In this document: positions 6,146-15,072 of the stretch, in pieces
Layout of the letters: each line of letters begins with the position of its first letter
How positions within the stretch are numbered: position 1 is the first letter of the stretch
DNA from: Rhizobium sp. ASV20
GTDB lineage: Bacteria; Pseudomonadota; Alphaproteobacteria; Rhizobiales; Rhizobiaceae
Assembly (NCBI RefSeq): GCF_016429015.1
Contig: NZ_JAELTU010000040.1
Location: 1 to 47,465, forward strand
Length of the DNA: 47,465 nt
Direction: 5' to 3'
Translations under genes and position numbers: made by a program
The notes under the pieces: generated by a model
Seen by the model: only the letters and a program-made list of their open reading frames with translations
Database searches by the model: none
Told to the model about the DNA's origin: nothing

Positions 6146-7447
6146 TTAATCGCCCCACAGACAAGAAAGCGGTATCGCCGCAAGATTGTCACCAAATGGT
6201 AGGATCTTATCGCCGTCATACAGAACCCAGCCTGCCTTTAAGGCGCGACCTGTGGCTGCGGCTAATTTGCGCAAGCCTTTGAAATCTGCTGCGGTCACCG
6301 TTGCCGCGGCCTTGACTTCAAGCCCAACTATATTGCCAGCCTCGTCTTCGAGAACGATATCTACTTCGTCCTGATCCTTATCCCGATAGTGATGGTAGGT
6401 TAATCGGACTTCGCTCCAGGTCGCAAGCCTGAGGACTTCGCCGGCGACAAACGTCTCCAACAATGAGCCGAATAGTCCCCGGTCGCGTGAAATTCGATCG
6501 ATTGTCAACCCGACAAGCGCAGCTAAGAGACCGCTGTCGAGAAACAGGAGTTTTGGCGTCTTAACAAGACGCTTCAACGGGTTTCGAAACCAGGGCTCGA
6601 TGCGACGAATGAGGAACAATTGTTCAAATAGCCCTATATAACGCCGAGCGGTCTTGTCATCGATACGGACCTGGCCTGCCAATTGGGAAAAATTGAGCAA
6701 CTGCCCCGAATGAAGCGCGAGTGCCCGAAGAAGCTGTGGCATCTGGTCCAGACGTTCGACGTCGGCAATTTCGCGCACATCTCGTTCAACGATGGCACGT
6801 ATGTATTCTCTAGCCCATGCGGATCGGCGGCGGGGATCGCTACGGCCTACCATCTCAGGATATCCGCCGACAAGCACCCGCTCGATCAACGCATTTCCGA
6901 TCATTGGATTGCGAGGGGCTGTAACCGCTGCAGCAAAAGCGGAATCGAGGAAGTTCGACTTGTTACGTCGAATTTCGGATTGAGCTAGGGGCAACAAGGT
7001 GACGACCTCCATGCGCCCAGCCAAACTGTCGGAAATCGTCGGGAGTGCGAGAATATTTGCCGAGCCGGTTAACAAAAATCGGCCGGGCCGCCGATCGCTG
7101 TCGACGGCCTGCTTTATGGCACGCAGCAGTTCCGGTGCACGCTGTACTTCGTCTAGGATAGCGGTATCAATCTGACGAATGAAGCCGACTGGATCGGTCT
7201 TTGCTGACAGTAAGGTCGTTTCGTCGTCTAAAGTGAAATAGGGACGCTCTGTCTTGAGCAAGGTTCGAGCTAACGTTGTCTTGCCACACTGACGTGGTCC
7301 GTTCACAAGTACAACTGGCGTATCTTCCAAGGCAATCCTAATCCGCTCGGCTACGCCTCTTGGATAAAGGAGGCTAGAGGGACTTTCCGCTTGCAATCTA
7401 TCTTCCTCCTGAGCGCTGCCAAATTCTATGATAGCCGGTGCGTTCAA
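6146..7447 (-). CDS. ATPase with DUF4143 C-terminal domain
   Basis: 433-residue P-loop ATPase. The N-terminal AAA domain (residues ~30-190) has Walker A GPRQCGKTT, a TLDDE element and a Walker B-like AILDEVQRAP, then a sensor segment LLTGSAN. The C-terminal half matches DUF4143, with a VGGYPE motif, a wHTH-like region and a final nuclease-like segment (DEVDIVLED, LEVKAA). This family is common and scattered in bacteria; the role is unknown, although some members sit with defence or toxin-antitoxin genes. It stands alone, convergent with the rtcB unit. The C-terminal DEVD/LEVK pattern resembles a PD-(D/E)xK core; that is an inference. Confidence 0.85.
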   Translation of the reverse strand: MNAPAIIEFGSAQEEDRLQAESPSSLLYPRGVAERIRIALEDTPVVLVNGPRQCGKTTLARTLLKTERPYFTLDDETTLLSAKTDPVGFIRQIDTAILDEVQRAPELLRAIKQAVDSDRRPGRFLLTGSANILALPTISDSLAGRMEVVTLLPLAQSEIRRNKSNFLDSAFAAAVTAPRNPMIGNALIERVLVGGYPEMVGRSDPRRRSAWAREYIRAIVERDVREIADVERLDQMPQLLRALALHSGQLLNFSQLAGQVRIDDKTARRYIGLFEQLFLIRRIEPWFRNPLKRLVKTPKLLFLDSGLLAALVGLTIDRISRDRGLFGSLLETFVAGEVLRLATWSEVRLTYHHYRDKDQDEVDIVLEDEAGNIVGLEVKAAATVTAADFKGLRKLAAATGRALKAGWVLYDGDKILPFGDNLAAIPLSCLWGD

Positions 7448-7942
7448 GTCGGAACTTACATACGTCCAATTCGGATTTCAAGTTCGTCCAATCCGGAATC
7501 CTCAGCCGTCCGTTTCGGAAAATCGATGTGGCACGTACCAGCTATAGAGAAGGGCAAGCGGCGGCCCGTTAGACGCCGCTTTCAATTCCTACTCTTGAAG
7601 AGATATGAACTTGTGATCGGGCTTCATCAATAATCGACGCTCACAATGCAAGCAAATCAAATGGTTAGAATAGGGCTGCTGTTCAGTTTTACAAGGCTTT
7701 GACCCGGTTTTGTACCCCAACATCACCCTGCGTCGATGGCGACGTTGCAAACCTATCAGTGAGTTCTCGTTCATTGAATGGATCAACATCAGGTGAAAAT
7801 ACAGATCAGAGCGACGCGCAACTGAACAGTGCGCATAAGCGCATGCTCTGCGAGGTGGTTGCTCGCTTGCTTGAATTGGTCACGCGTCCAAGTCTCTCGC
7901 TCTCGTTGAGGACTTTTCGGAGCTCGGGCTGACCATAGATGT
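7448..7942. other. Intergenic stretch without a recognisable gene
   Basis: About 500 bases upstream of the ATPase gene. Composition is lower in GC than the flanks. Short frames on both strands lack ribosome binding sites and resemble nothing known. No tRNA or clear repeat was seen. Confidence 0.45.
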
Positions 7943-7964
7943 GGCGGGCACCATGGCGCCCGCC
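7943..7964 (-). terminator. Terminator-like hairpin of the secreted-protein gene
   Basis: GGCGGGC (7943-7949) and GCCCGCC (7958-7964), a 7-bp GC-rich stem with an 8-nt loop, 24 nt after the stop codon of the leftward gene ending at 7989. No T-run. Confidence 0.6.
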
Positions 7965-7988
7965 CTATCATTCGCAAACGGGTGAGGC

Positions 7989-8456
7989 TTAGTTGGCGGC
8001 CGGCGCCGCCTGGGTAGTCATGCATTCGGACAGACCCATAAAGGCCTTCTCGCCGCCCTCGAGGCTGAAATCGGCGGTGGTGCCATTGGCGGTCAGACTT
8101 AGCGACTTGCCGCTGGTCACCGCCGCAACGGCCTCGGTCGTGTTCGGAACGTCGATCGTTGCCGTTGCTGCCGTGTCGGCGGTCGACGAGAAATTCGTGG
8201 CCGTGCCGCCGTCGATCGACCAGGAGCCGGTTACCTGATCGCCCTTGGCGAAGGTGAACTTCGAAGAATTGGCAAACAGGGCGACCTTGTCGCCAACGGC
8301 AAGAAAGCCGACGCCTGTCGCGGTGTTCTGAGCGAGGCAGCCGATAAAGCTGTCGCCGTCTTTCAGCGGCGTGACGGAAAAATCGGCAGCATCGACGGAC
8401 GCAGTGGTTAGAAGCATGGTGGCGAGGGTTACGATTGTCAGGTGAAGTTTATTCAC
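7989..8456 (-). CDS. Small secreted protein of unknown function
   Basis: 155-residue exported protein. The best start is GTG at 8454-8456, preceded by GAAGGA at normal spacing; an upstream in-frame ATG at 8501 would place 15 polar residues before the signal peptide. The N-terminus (NKLHLTIVTLATMLLTTASVDA) is a clear Sec signal, probably cleaved after VDA. The mature part is Thr/Ser/Ala/Gly-rich, with two Cys (GCLAQ and SECMTT) that could form one disulfide. I do not recognise the family. It may be periplasmic. It stands alone with its own terminator-like hairpin. Confidence 0.75.
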   Translation of the reverse strand: MNKLHLTIVTLATMLLTTASVDAADFSVTPLKDGDSFIGCLAQNTATGVGFLAVGDKVALFANSSKFTFAKGDQVTGSWSIDGGTATNFSSTADTAATATIDVPNTTEAVAAVTSGKSLSLTANGTTADFSLEGGEKAFMGLSECMTTQAAPAAN

Positions 8457-9603
8457 GGCATGTCCTTCATGAGCGGGCAAAGGGATTAAGTGCTTGGTCA
8501 CAAAGACCTCCGACCCCGATTTGGACAGGACGGAGAATCTGCGTTCTGCGAAACGGAAGCCCCGCCGGAATCCTCAGCGGTTGTCGCACGGATTGTCGTT
8601 TCCATTTATTACCCTGGCAAAATGGTTTCACGCCAATACCTAAACAGAAAGTACCGGATATTTTCGCGGTTCATTTCTGGGCTGACTTGCCATTTTTGGC
8701 GGCGAACGCTTCGTCAGGTAGCGGTGAACAGGGGCCTCTATGGGTTGCCGCAGCCTCGCCGAATTGTTCACAGGACCCAGGTCTCATCGAGCTTGATGCG
8801 ATCGCCCATTGCTGCCAAACGGCCCAGGCCGCTTCAACGGAAGACCTGCCGCAACGCACTGATGGGATGCACGTGTGGATCACGCGCGTCCTCGCCTCCT
8901 CGAAAGAGGAGGCTGGTGGATAGATCGGGCTCGTGCCCATCTTGCTCGTCCTTGCACCGATAAGCTTCTTAAACGGGAGCGAGCGATAGTAGATGGGATC
9001 GACTGTCCTGTCGAAAAGCGGGGTGATGAAGCCAGCGCCTTCCTGTCCGAATTTGGAAGTCCTGGATAGTGGGCAAATGTCCGTCCAAAAATTATGGAAC
9101 CGGCATTTGGGTGGGCAAGTTTGTTCCTGCACCCGTTTTGAACGGGCAAGTTTCAATATTCGCTCTGCCTCAGCGCGTCTTGGGTGGCCGAATCTGGTTA
9201 TCGCGCTAAACACACAAATGGACAGATTGCAAACTTACGGAATTCCCGGATAACGACAAGCACCCCGAATATTAGTAAATTGTAATCGGAAATTGAGACG
9301 ATAATTCCTTGCTATTGATGCGGATAGGTGAAAACCGATCTTTTCATCGAGTTATGCGGTCTAAAACGCTCCGGGATCGTCTGTTGGCCCGCGAGTGCGT
9401 GGCTCGGGATTGGCTCAATACTACGGCGGGACGAAACTGACCTTGAAGAAGGACGGTGAAACGCGGTTCGCAGATTGCTTCCCGGTCGCAGGCGCCGGAA
9501 CCGGCGGACGCCGATTGTACAGGATGACGTCCCACCCGCATTAGCGCTTGAGCGATACCGGCAGAAGAGGTCCATCACAGGAACGCGATTGGGGCGAACT
9601 CAG
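8457..9603. other. Long non-coding or degraded stretch before ugd
   Basis: About 1.1 kb without a gene I can support. Open frames of up to 180 codons exist on both strands, but they overlap one another, have poor codon structure and show no family resemblance. It may hold decayed sequence. The ugd promoter should lie in the last 200 bases; none was clear. Confidence 0.45.
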
Positions 9604-11016
9604 ATGAAAATAGCTGTTATTGGAACAGGATATGTAGGCTTGGTCAGCGGCACATGCTTTGCCGAGTGGGGCAACAATGTCGTCTGCATGGACAAGAATG
9701 CGCAGAAGATTGACGGCCTCCGAAAAGGCAGGATGCCGATCTATGAGCCCGGCCTCGACGAACTGGTCGAGCACAACTACGCTGCCGGACGGCTGAACTT
9801 CACCTGCAACCTGGCCGAAGCAGTGACGGGAGCTACTGTTGTCTTCATAGCTGTCGGCACGCCAACACGTCCCGGTCAAGGCGACGCCGACCTTTCCTTT
9901 GTCTATATGGCTGCACGCGAACTTGCGTCGCTCATTGCCGACGATACGGTCGTGGTGGTGAAATCGACGGTGCCTGTCGGAACCGGAGACGTGCTGCAGA
10001 CGATTATCGGCTCGGCCCGCAAAGCCGGTACCTTCTCCGTAGCCTCCAATCCGGAGTTTTTACGCGAGGGCGTCGCCGTCAGCGATTTCCTCGCCCCGGA
10101 TCGCGTCGTAATTGGCGTCGAGGACGAACGGGCAAACAGACGCCTCATCGAGCTGTATGACAGCACAACCGCGCTGCGGAATACACCTGTTATCGTCACC
10201 GGGCGTCGTACCGCAGAACTGATCAAATATGCCGCGAACGCATTTCTGGCCACTAAGATTACGTTCATCAACGAACTGGCCGATCTTTGTGAAGAGGTGG
10301 GCAGCGATGTCAAGGAACTGGCACTTGGCATAGGCCTCGACAGACGCATTGGAACAAGTTTCCTCATGGCAGGACCCGGCTATGGTGGCTCCTGTTTTCC
10401 GAAGGATACGCTGGCACTTCTGCGGACTGCGCAAGACTACGGGGTAACCCTTGGTATCGTAGAGGAAACTGCTGCTGCCAATGACGCACGCAAGCAGCGC
10501 ATGGCACAAAAGGTGGTCGAGGCGTTTGACGGCGATATAGACGGCCTGACAATCGCTGTTCTTGGCCTGACCTTTAAGGCCGATACCGATGACATGCGCG
10601 ATGCACCTTCGGTGCCGCTCATCAAAGCATTGCAGCGCTTGGGTGGCCACATCCGGGCTTATGATCCCGTGGGCATCGAGAATGCTGCAATGGTCCTTGA
10701 TGGAGTCGACTTCTTTGAGGATCCCTATGAATGCGCATGGAATGCCGATGCTGCTGTCGTCGTGACGGAATGGGAGACCATTAAGAAAATCGACTTGGCT
10801 CAGCTCAAACAGCACTTGCGCCAGCCGGTCCTCATAGACCTCAGAAACATTTTGGATACCGAAGCCGCCGAAGAGCTGGGCTTTCGCATCTCGGCGGTAG
10901 GCCGGCCTGCCAGCCCCGACAGCAGCCTTCAGGAAATCGGCAAGCGACGAGACAGACAGCGGGGCTTTAAAACAGAAAGGGTAGACCCTTTCTCAATCGC
11001 GATAAGAGAGAAATAA
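9604..11016 (+). CDS. ugd: UDP-glucose 6-dehydrogenase
   Basis: 470-residue enzyme oxidising UDP-glucose to UDP-glucuronate with NAD, a precursor for exopolysaccharide, capsule or lipid A decoration (RkpK in rhizobia). The start is ATG 9604: the protein then opens with the Rossmann motif MKIAVIGTGYVGLVSG. The substrate-binding and catalytic Cys motif GPGYGGSCFPKDT is near residues 258-270, and the C-terminal UDP-binding domain (GLTFKADTDDMRDAPS) is complete. The open frame continues upstream to 9475 but that part is not homologous. The C-terminus runs ~30 residues past the usual family end, through a terminator-like hairpin, which suggests that the original stop was lost. No sugar genes flank it. 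Confidence 0.92.
   Translation: MKIAVIGTGYVGLVSGTCFAEWGNNVVCMDKNAQKIDGLRKGRMPIYEPGLDELVEHNYAAGRLNFTCNLAEAVTGATVVFIAVGTPTRPGQGDADLSFVYMAARELASLIADDTVVVVKSTVPVGTGDVLQTIIGSARKAGTFSVASNPEFLREGVAVSDFLAPDRVVIGVEDERANRRLIELYDSTTALRNTPVIVTGRRTAELIKYAANAFLATKITFINELADLCEEVGSDVKELALGIGLDRRIGTSFLMAGPGYGGSCFPKDTLALLRTAQDYGVTLGIVEETAAANDARKQRMAQKVVEAFDGDIDGLTIAVLGLTFKADTDDMRDAPSVPLIKALQRLGGHIRAYDPVGIENAAMVLDGVDFFEDPYECAWNADAAVVVTEWETIKKIDLAQLKQHLRQPVLIDLRNILDTEAAEELGFRISAVGRPASPDSSLQEIGKRRDRQRGFKTERVDPFSIAIREK
10974..10993 (+). terminator. Terminator-like hairpin overlapping the last codons of ugd
   Basis: AGAAAGGG (10974-10981) pairs perfectly with CCCTTTCT (10986-10993), loop TAGA. It lies inside the current ugd reading frame, 23 nt before the stop. 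The loop contains TAG out of frame. Its position suggests that it was the original transcript end. Confidence 0.5.
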
Positions 11017-11167
11017 GATATAACCGCCAAACGACAAGAACACCCCGGGCCGGAACAGCTTGACGGCAACTGTAGTTTGCCGAGGTAAAACATCCAAGAA
11101 GCAGCATTTCGAACGGTGGCGTCGCCTTCACCGATCGCCGACATCGTGAGTGCTTATAGGGTGCATT

Positions 11168-11879
11168 TCAGAGCACAATCGACGATGCGGTTTCACACCA
11201 GGCGGTGATGGCGATGGTGTGGAGTTGGTAGTGGTCTGTGGCAGAGAGATGTTGCCGATGAAGCTGAAAGAGGTTGGCGAGCTGGCCATGGACCGAGACG
11301 AAACGTTGATATTGTTCCGCTGACTTAAAGCATATCATTCGCCGCTCTCCGCGCCGTAGCGGCAGATGAGAATTTTCGGCACGGTTGTTCAATCGCTTGT
11401 GCAAGCGATGCTCTACGCCCGGCATCCACTCGGCCTTCGGGGCCGAATACGAGCGCAGCTTGTCGGTCACCAGCACCCGCGGGGTGGTACCCTGGCTCTC
11501 GAGCAGCCTGCGCATCAGACGCGGCGCTGCTGCTTTGTCCCTTCGACTTTGCAACAGGGCACCGAGGACGGAACCGCTTTCATCGACGGCGCGCCACAGC
11601 CAGCATGTCTTTCCCTTGATCGTCACCACCATCTCATCGAGCTGCCACTCATCGGCAAAGTGGCCTGGTGAGCGGCGCCGGAGCTGATGAGCGAACTTCA
11701 AGCCGAATTTCGCGCCCATTCCGCAACCGCCTGAAACGTGACGGTGATACCGCGCTCCGCCAATAGATATCGACGTCGCGCAGGCTCAGCGGAAATCGAT
11801 AGTGGAGCCATACCGCATGGGCAATGATTTCAGCAGGAAACCGGTGGCGTCTGAAGTGGGCATGCGGGGCTTCGGTCAT
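11168..11879 (-). pseudogene. IS6-family transposase, broken by two frameshifts
   Basis: Remnant of an IS6/IS26-type transposase of nearly full length (about 237 codons). The N-terminal part has FPAEIIAHAVWLHYRFPLSLRDVDI. The frame then shifts near 11765 to one encoding LLAERGITVTFQAVAEWAR, and shifts again near 11715 into FGLKFAHQLRRR and the DDE core (WQLDEMVVTIKGKTCWLWRAVD; VLVTDKLRSY; NNRAENSH). The catalytic residues are therefore still encoded but split over three frames, so no functional protein can be made without recoding. No matching terminal inverted repeats were found, so the element ends seem lost. Confidence 0.88.
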
Positions 11880-11955
11880 GACAGCGCGAATATCTAGTCG
11901 ATCCCAACCAGCCGGTTAAGGCGGCGCCAACCCAGGAAGGTCGATTCGTACTGGA

Positions 11956-13017
11956 TTACCCGGCAATCTCGCGCAAAAATCCAAGCACCAGCTCCGTCAC
12001 TGCCTCTGGCCTTTCCTGCTGCAGCCAGTGGCCCGCGCCGGGGATGGTGTGGGAGCCGCGCAAGCCGGGTACCAGATGTGGCATGGCGGCGATGATCTCG
12101 GGCATGCCGGGAATGGCGAGGCCAGCGTCGCGCTCGCCGATGGCAAACAGGGCAGGGACGGTGATGGTCTGGCCGGCATTTGCCTGCTGGAGTTCGTAGT
12201 TGCGGTCGAGATTGCGATAGTAGTTCAGGGCCGGACCGAAGCCGGTCGCGGTGAAGTCCTGGGCGAGACGGTTGAAATCTTCGGGCGGCAGCCAGGCGGG
12301 GAGCGCCTCGGGATCGGGCAAATCGGCCAGCAGGCCGCGCTTGCGACTCACCATGCCGAAGGGGTTGGGCGTGCCGTCGCCGGGCCGGTGCGATCCGGCT
12401 TCGCCGCTGGCGGCATGGATCACCTTGCGCAGCGTTTGGCCGACATCACGGCTGAACTCTTTTTCCGCGCCCTGCGGATCCTGGAAATAGAACGTATAGA
12501 ACAGCGATTCGCTATTCTGCGGAAAGATCTTTGACGGCGGCACCGGCGGCAGACCCATCATTGGCACGCTGAGTGCCACCACGGCGCGGAACCGGTCTGG
12601 GCGCATTAGGGCCGCCTGCCAGGCGATGGTTGCGCCCCAGTCTTGGCCGATGACGACCGCCTGCTTTTCACCGATCGCATCGAGAAGCGCCACCAGATCG
12701 CCAACCGCGTGGACGACGGTATACTGATCCGCCCCCTCGGGTGCTGCAGTGCCGCCGTACCCGCGCATGTCTGGAGCGACCGCGCGGTAACCGGCGGACG
12801 CTAGGGCACTGATCTGGTGGTGCCACGCATGCTTGGTCTCGGGAAAGCCATGGCACATCAGCACCAGCGGGCCGCTGCCGGCATCGAGGATGCTCATCTC
12901 GAGCGTGCGGGTTGCGATGGTCTTTTCCAACATGTTTGGCTCCCGAGCGGTGGCGTAAGGAATGGATGTTGAGACAAGCAACCCCGTCGAGGCGATCAGA
13001 AACCGGCGTCGCAGCAT
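11956..13017 (-). CDS. Exported alpha/beta hydrolase, epoxide hydrolase-like
   Basis: 353 residues from ATG 13015-13017, which has an AAAGGAGC ribosome binding site; an upstream in-frame ATG at 13071 lies in the operator region and is unlikely. The N-terminus (MLRRRFLIASTGLLVSTSIPYATA) is a signal peptide with a twin-Arg-like RRRFL, possibly Tat. The fold shows oxyanion motif HGFPE, nucleophile Asp in GQDWGA, lid tyrosines in a YYRNLDRN segment and catalytic His in GAGHW, all typical of epoxide hydrolases and haloalkane-dehalogenase-like enzymes. It would act in the periplasm on an epoxide or ester. It is divergent from an Rrf2-type regulator with two operators in the shared promoter, so it is probably repressed by it. 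Confidence 0.85.
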   Translation of the reverse strand: MLRRRFLIASTGLLVSTSIPYATAREPNMLEKTIATRTLEMSILDAGSGPLVLMCHGFPETKHAWHHQISALASAGYRAVAPDMRGYGGTAAPEGADQYTVVHAVGDLVALLDAIGEKQAVVIGQDWGATIAWQAALMRPDRFRAVVALSVPMMGLPPVPPSKIFPQNSESLFYTFYFQDPQGAEKEFSRDVGQTLRKVIHAASGEAGSHRPGDGTPNPFGMVSRKRGLLADLPDPEALPAWLPPEDFNRLAQDFTATGFGPALNYYRNLDRNYELQQANAGQTITVPALFAIGERDAGLAIPGMPEIIAAMPHLVPGLRGSHTIPGAGHWLQQERPEAVTELVLGFLREIAG

Positions 13018-13034
13018 GCTTGCTCCTTTTAGTG

Positions 13035-13053
13035 CGTAACAATTTCTGTTACG
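13035..13053. promoter_or_regulatory. Operator 1 of the Rrf2-type regulator
   Basis: CGTAACA-ATTTC-TGTTACG, a perfect 7-bp inverted repeat with a 5-nt spacer, in the 90-bp divergent region and 18 nt from the hydrolase start codon. A second site with the same left arm and spacer length lies 42 bp away, four helical turns, on the same DNA face. Confidence 0.75.
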
Positions 13054-13076
13054 AAAAAGCGGGGGTGTCAATATAG

Positions 13077-13095
13077 CGTAACATTAATTGTTGCG
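13077..13095. promoter_or_regulatory. Operator 2 of the Rrf2-type regulator
   Basis: CGTAACA-TTAAT-TGTTGCG, the same inverted repeat with one mismatch, ending 12 bp before the regulator ATG and touching its GGAAAGG ribosome binding site. Binding here would allow autorepression. Confidence 0.7.
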
Positions 13096-13107
13096 GAAAG
13101 GTTTGCG

Positions 13108-13530
13108 ATGAAGACTGATGGCCGTCTGGCACGGATGCTGCATGTGCTGGTGCATATGGGATTGCTCGGCGGCAAGGAGACCTCGGAGCGGATTGCGCAG
13201 ATGCTGAACACCAATCCCGTCGTTGTCCGCCGCACGCTGGGAGCGCTCCGCGATGCCGGCATCGTTGAGAGCGAAGGCGGGCGCGGCGGCGGCTGGAAAC
13301 TGATCAGGTCGCTCGACGAGATCACTGTACTTGCGGTGCAGCGAGCGCTCAACGAGGGGCCGGCGCTCGTCGCCCCAGTCTCCCGCGACCATCCGTCCTG
13401 CCCGGTCGAGCGCGCCTCGAATGCAGTGCTGGAGGCAGCCCATGCCGCCGCTGAGACAGCACTTCTGGAGAAATACGCGGCAACGACGCTGGCGGATATT
13501 GCTGGCATAGCACTAGCAACCAGCAACTAG
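13108..13530 (+). CDS. Rrf2-family transcriptional regulator
   Basis: 140-residue winged-helix repressor. The N-terminal HTH (residues ~5-60: SERIAQMLNTNPVVVRRTLGALRDAGIVES) and the wing GRGGGWKL are diagnostic of the Rrf2 group (YwnA-like). The C-terminal part has a single Cys in HPSCPVE, not the three-Cys Fe-S cluster of IscR/NsrR, so sensing may be by a lone thiol or a ligand. ATG 13108 has a GGAAAGG site. It is divergent from the epoxide-hydrolase gene, and two matching palindromes occupy the shared promoter; regulation of both genes is likely. Confidence 0.85.
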   Translation: MKTDGRLARMLHVLVHMGLLGGKETSERIAQMLNTNPVVVRRTLGALRDAGIVESEGGRGGGWKLIRSLDEITVLAVQRALNEGPALVAPVSRDHPSCPVERASNAVLEAAHAAAETALLEKYAATTLADIAGIALATSN

Positions 13531-13559
13531 CGACACATACATCCCCTGGTCTCGCACAA

Positions 13560-13835
13560 GTGACCTCGATCCAAACAGTAGCGCACCCGCTGTGGCGCGG
13601 CGCAGAATCGCATCGAAATCCCCGTCGCTGACTAGGAAGCAAAATGACCGAATGCGACGGCACCCTTGTCATAGAAGTCGAACGTCAACCGATCGTCGAA
13701 GGCACGGCGGCAGACGGTCCCGAGACGCGAACAGGCGCCGCGTCGATCAGGTCGGCGAAGATGCGGGCCGCCGCCGCTTTGTCGGTGCAGTGGACGATGG
13801 CGTGATTGAGCTCAAGATCGATATGGTAATACCTC
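13560..13835 (-). pseudogene. VOC-family (glyoxalase/bleomycin-resistance fold) protein remnant
   Basis: Reading leftward, ELNHAIVHCTDKAAAARIFADLI appears in one frame (about 13820-13750), LTFDFYDKGAVAFGHFA in a second (to about 13635) and FLVSDGDFDAILRRATAGA in a third (about 13640-13580). Together they follow the order of a small VOC protein: the H of the first metal site, the FDFYD strand, HFAFLVSD and the DFDAIL helix. At least two frameshifts and lost segments make it non-functional. It follows the SDR gene on the same strand, so it may once have been its operon partner. Confidence 0.65.
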
Positions 13836-13853
13836 TTCGAGAATGATCGGCAA

Positions 13854-14633
13854 TCAGTGCATCAACCGGCCGCCAGCGATGTCGAGCGTCGCGCCGGTCA
13901 GCCAGCCGGCGCTTTCCGACGCCAGGAACAAGGTTGCCGCGGCGATGTCGGCCGGTGTTCCCAGTCGGCGCAGCGGATGGACATCGGCGATCTCCTGTCG
14001 CACGGCGGGTGGCATGTGCTGCGCCGTGCGATCGGTCAGCACCGCGGACGGCGATACGCAGTTTACGCGCACACCATTGGGGCCTAGATCTTGTGCGAGT
14101 TGCTGGGTGAGCAGGACGATGCCCGCCTTCGCGACACCGTAACCGAGTGGCGCCGAGGAGGGAGCTCGGCCGGCGGTCGAGGCCATCGTGACTGCGGCGC
14201 CGCGGCCGCTTTTCTTGAGGTCCGCCGCGAAGGTTCGCAGCGTGAGGAAGGTCGCAGTGACGTTATTGTCCAAACTGGAACGCCAGTCCCGCTCGGTCAC
14301 CTCCTCGATAGGCGCGGGTCGGCTCGTGCCGCCGCCGGCAAAGGCGATCAGGATGTCGAGGCCACCCTGTCGTTCGATCAAGGTGGCACGCGCGGCCTCG
14401 AGTTGATCGGAGCTGGTGCAATCGAGCTCGATCGCCGCATGGCCCGCCGAAATGGCAGCGAGTGAGGCTCGGACGTGCTCGATGCGCGACCGGTCACGTC
14501 CGACGATCGTCACCTTGACGCCATTATGAGCGAACCAGCGCGCGGTCTCGGCGCCGATCCCGCCGGAGCCGCCGGTGATCAACGCGGTTTTGCCGGCAAG
14601 ATCGGGAAACAGGGGAATGTTGAGCATTGCCAT
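13854..14633 (-). CDS. Short-chain dehydrogenase/reductase (SDR)
   Basis: 259-residue classical SDR. The cofactor motif TGGSGGIG is near residues 20-27, the NAG-like strand reads AFAGGG, the catalytic Ser is in MASTAG, and Tyr/Lys are in YGVAK; the C-terminus ends in the usual GATLDIAGG. It should reduce or oxidise a carbonyl/alcohol with NAD(P)H; the substrate is unknown. A small membrane protein gene lies 5 bp upstream in the same direction, and both face away from a TetR gene that probably controls them. A decayed VOC gene lies downstream. Confidence 0.88.
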   Translation of the reverse strand: MAMLNIPLFPDLAGKTALITGGSGGIGAETARWFAHNGVKVTIVGRDRSRIEHVRASLAAISAGHAAIELDCTSSDQLEAARATLIERQGGLDILIAFAGGGTSRPAPIEEVTERDWRSSLDNNVTATFLTLRTFAADLKKSGRGAAVTMASTAGRAPSSAPLGYGVAKAGIVLLTQQLAQDLGPNGVRVNCVSPSAVLTDRTAQHMPPAVRQEIADVHPLRRLGTPADIAAATLFLASESAGWLTGATLDIAGGRLMH

Positions 14634-14638
14634 TTACC

Positions 14639-15019
14639 TCAGATGTACCGTGCCACGGCCATGCAGATGATCGTAACGACCAGCAGCGCTGCGGACACGC
14701 GATAGCCGGAGGCGGCGCGCGGCGAAACCTCCACGGATCGCATCGCCGGCCGGATCATTATGATCTGGACCGGCAACGCCAGGATCGCGGCGGCCGCCCC
14801 CGTCGCGAGGATCATTTCGGTACGCTGGAAGCTGCCTTGATGAAGCAGATACCAGAGCAGCACCCCCGACAGGACCGAGACGCTCGCTGCACCGATCTGC
14901 GGGCGGAACAACATGGCACCCCCCTGCCCGCCGTTTCTGGCGAGAACGAAGGTTGACCCTGCCCAGAAGATTGACGACAGGACATGGACAGCGATGGTGA
15001 TAATCAGCAAGATTTGCAT
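14639..15019 (-). CDS. Small four-helix integral membrane protein
   Basis: 126 residues with four predicted transmembrane segments (about 2-22, 42-62, 72-92 and 105-125) and little soluble sequence. The first helix has a His (AVHVLSSIFWAG) and resembles heme-binding or CopD-like small membrane proteins, but I cannot assign a family. The ATG at 15017-15019 faces the TetR gene across a 53-bp divergent region. It is likely co-transcribed with the SDR 5 bp downstream. Confidence 0.75.
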   Translation of the reverse strand: MQILLIITIAVHVLSSIFWAGSTFVLARNGGQGGAMLFRPQIGAASVSVLSGVLLWYLLHQGSFQRTEMILATGAAAAILALPVQIIMIRPAMRSVEVSPRAASGYRVSAALLVVTIICMAVARYI

Positions 15020-15057
15020 TGCGAGGCTCCGGATCGGCAGGCCTATCTCTAATTAGC

Positions 15058-15072
15058 TATACAGGTTGTATA
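15058..15072. promoter_or_regulatory. Palindrome TATACA-GGT-TGTATA, candidate TetR operator
   Basis: Perfect 6-bp inverted repeat with a 3-bp centre in the divergent region between the membrane-protein gene and the TetR gene. It touches the TetR ATG. The right arm with the start codon also reads TATAAT (15069-15074), a perfect -10 hexamer, so operator, possible -10 and start codon overlap. Confidence 0.65.

Noticed and set aside
8671..9213. A 180-codon frame on the minus strand
   Set aside because: Unusual composition, no ribosome binding site, no recognisable motif; overlapped by similar frames on the plus strand.
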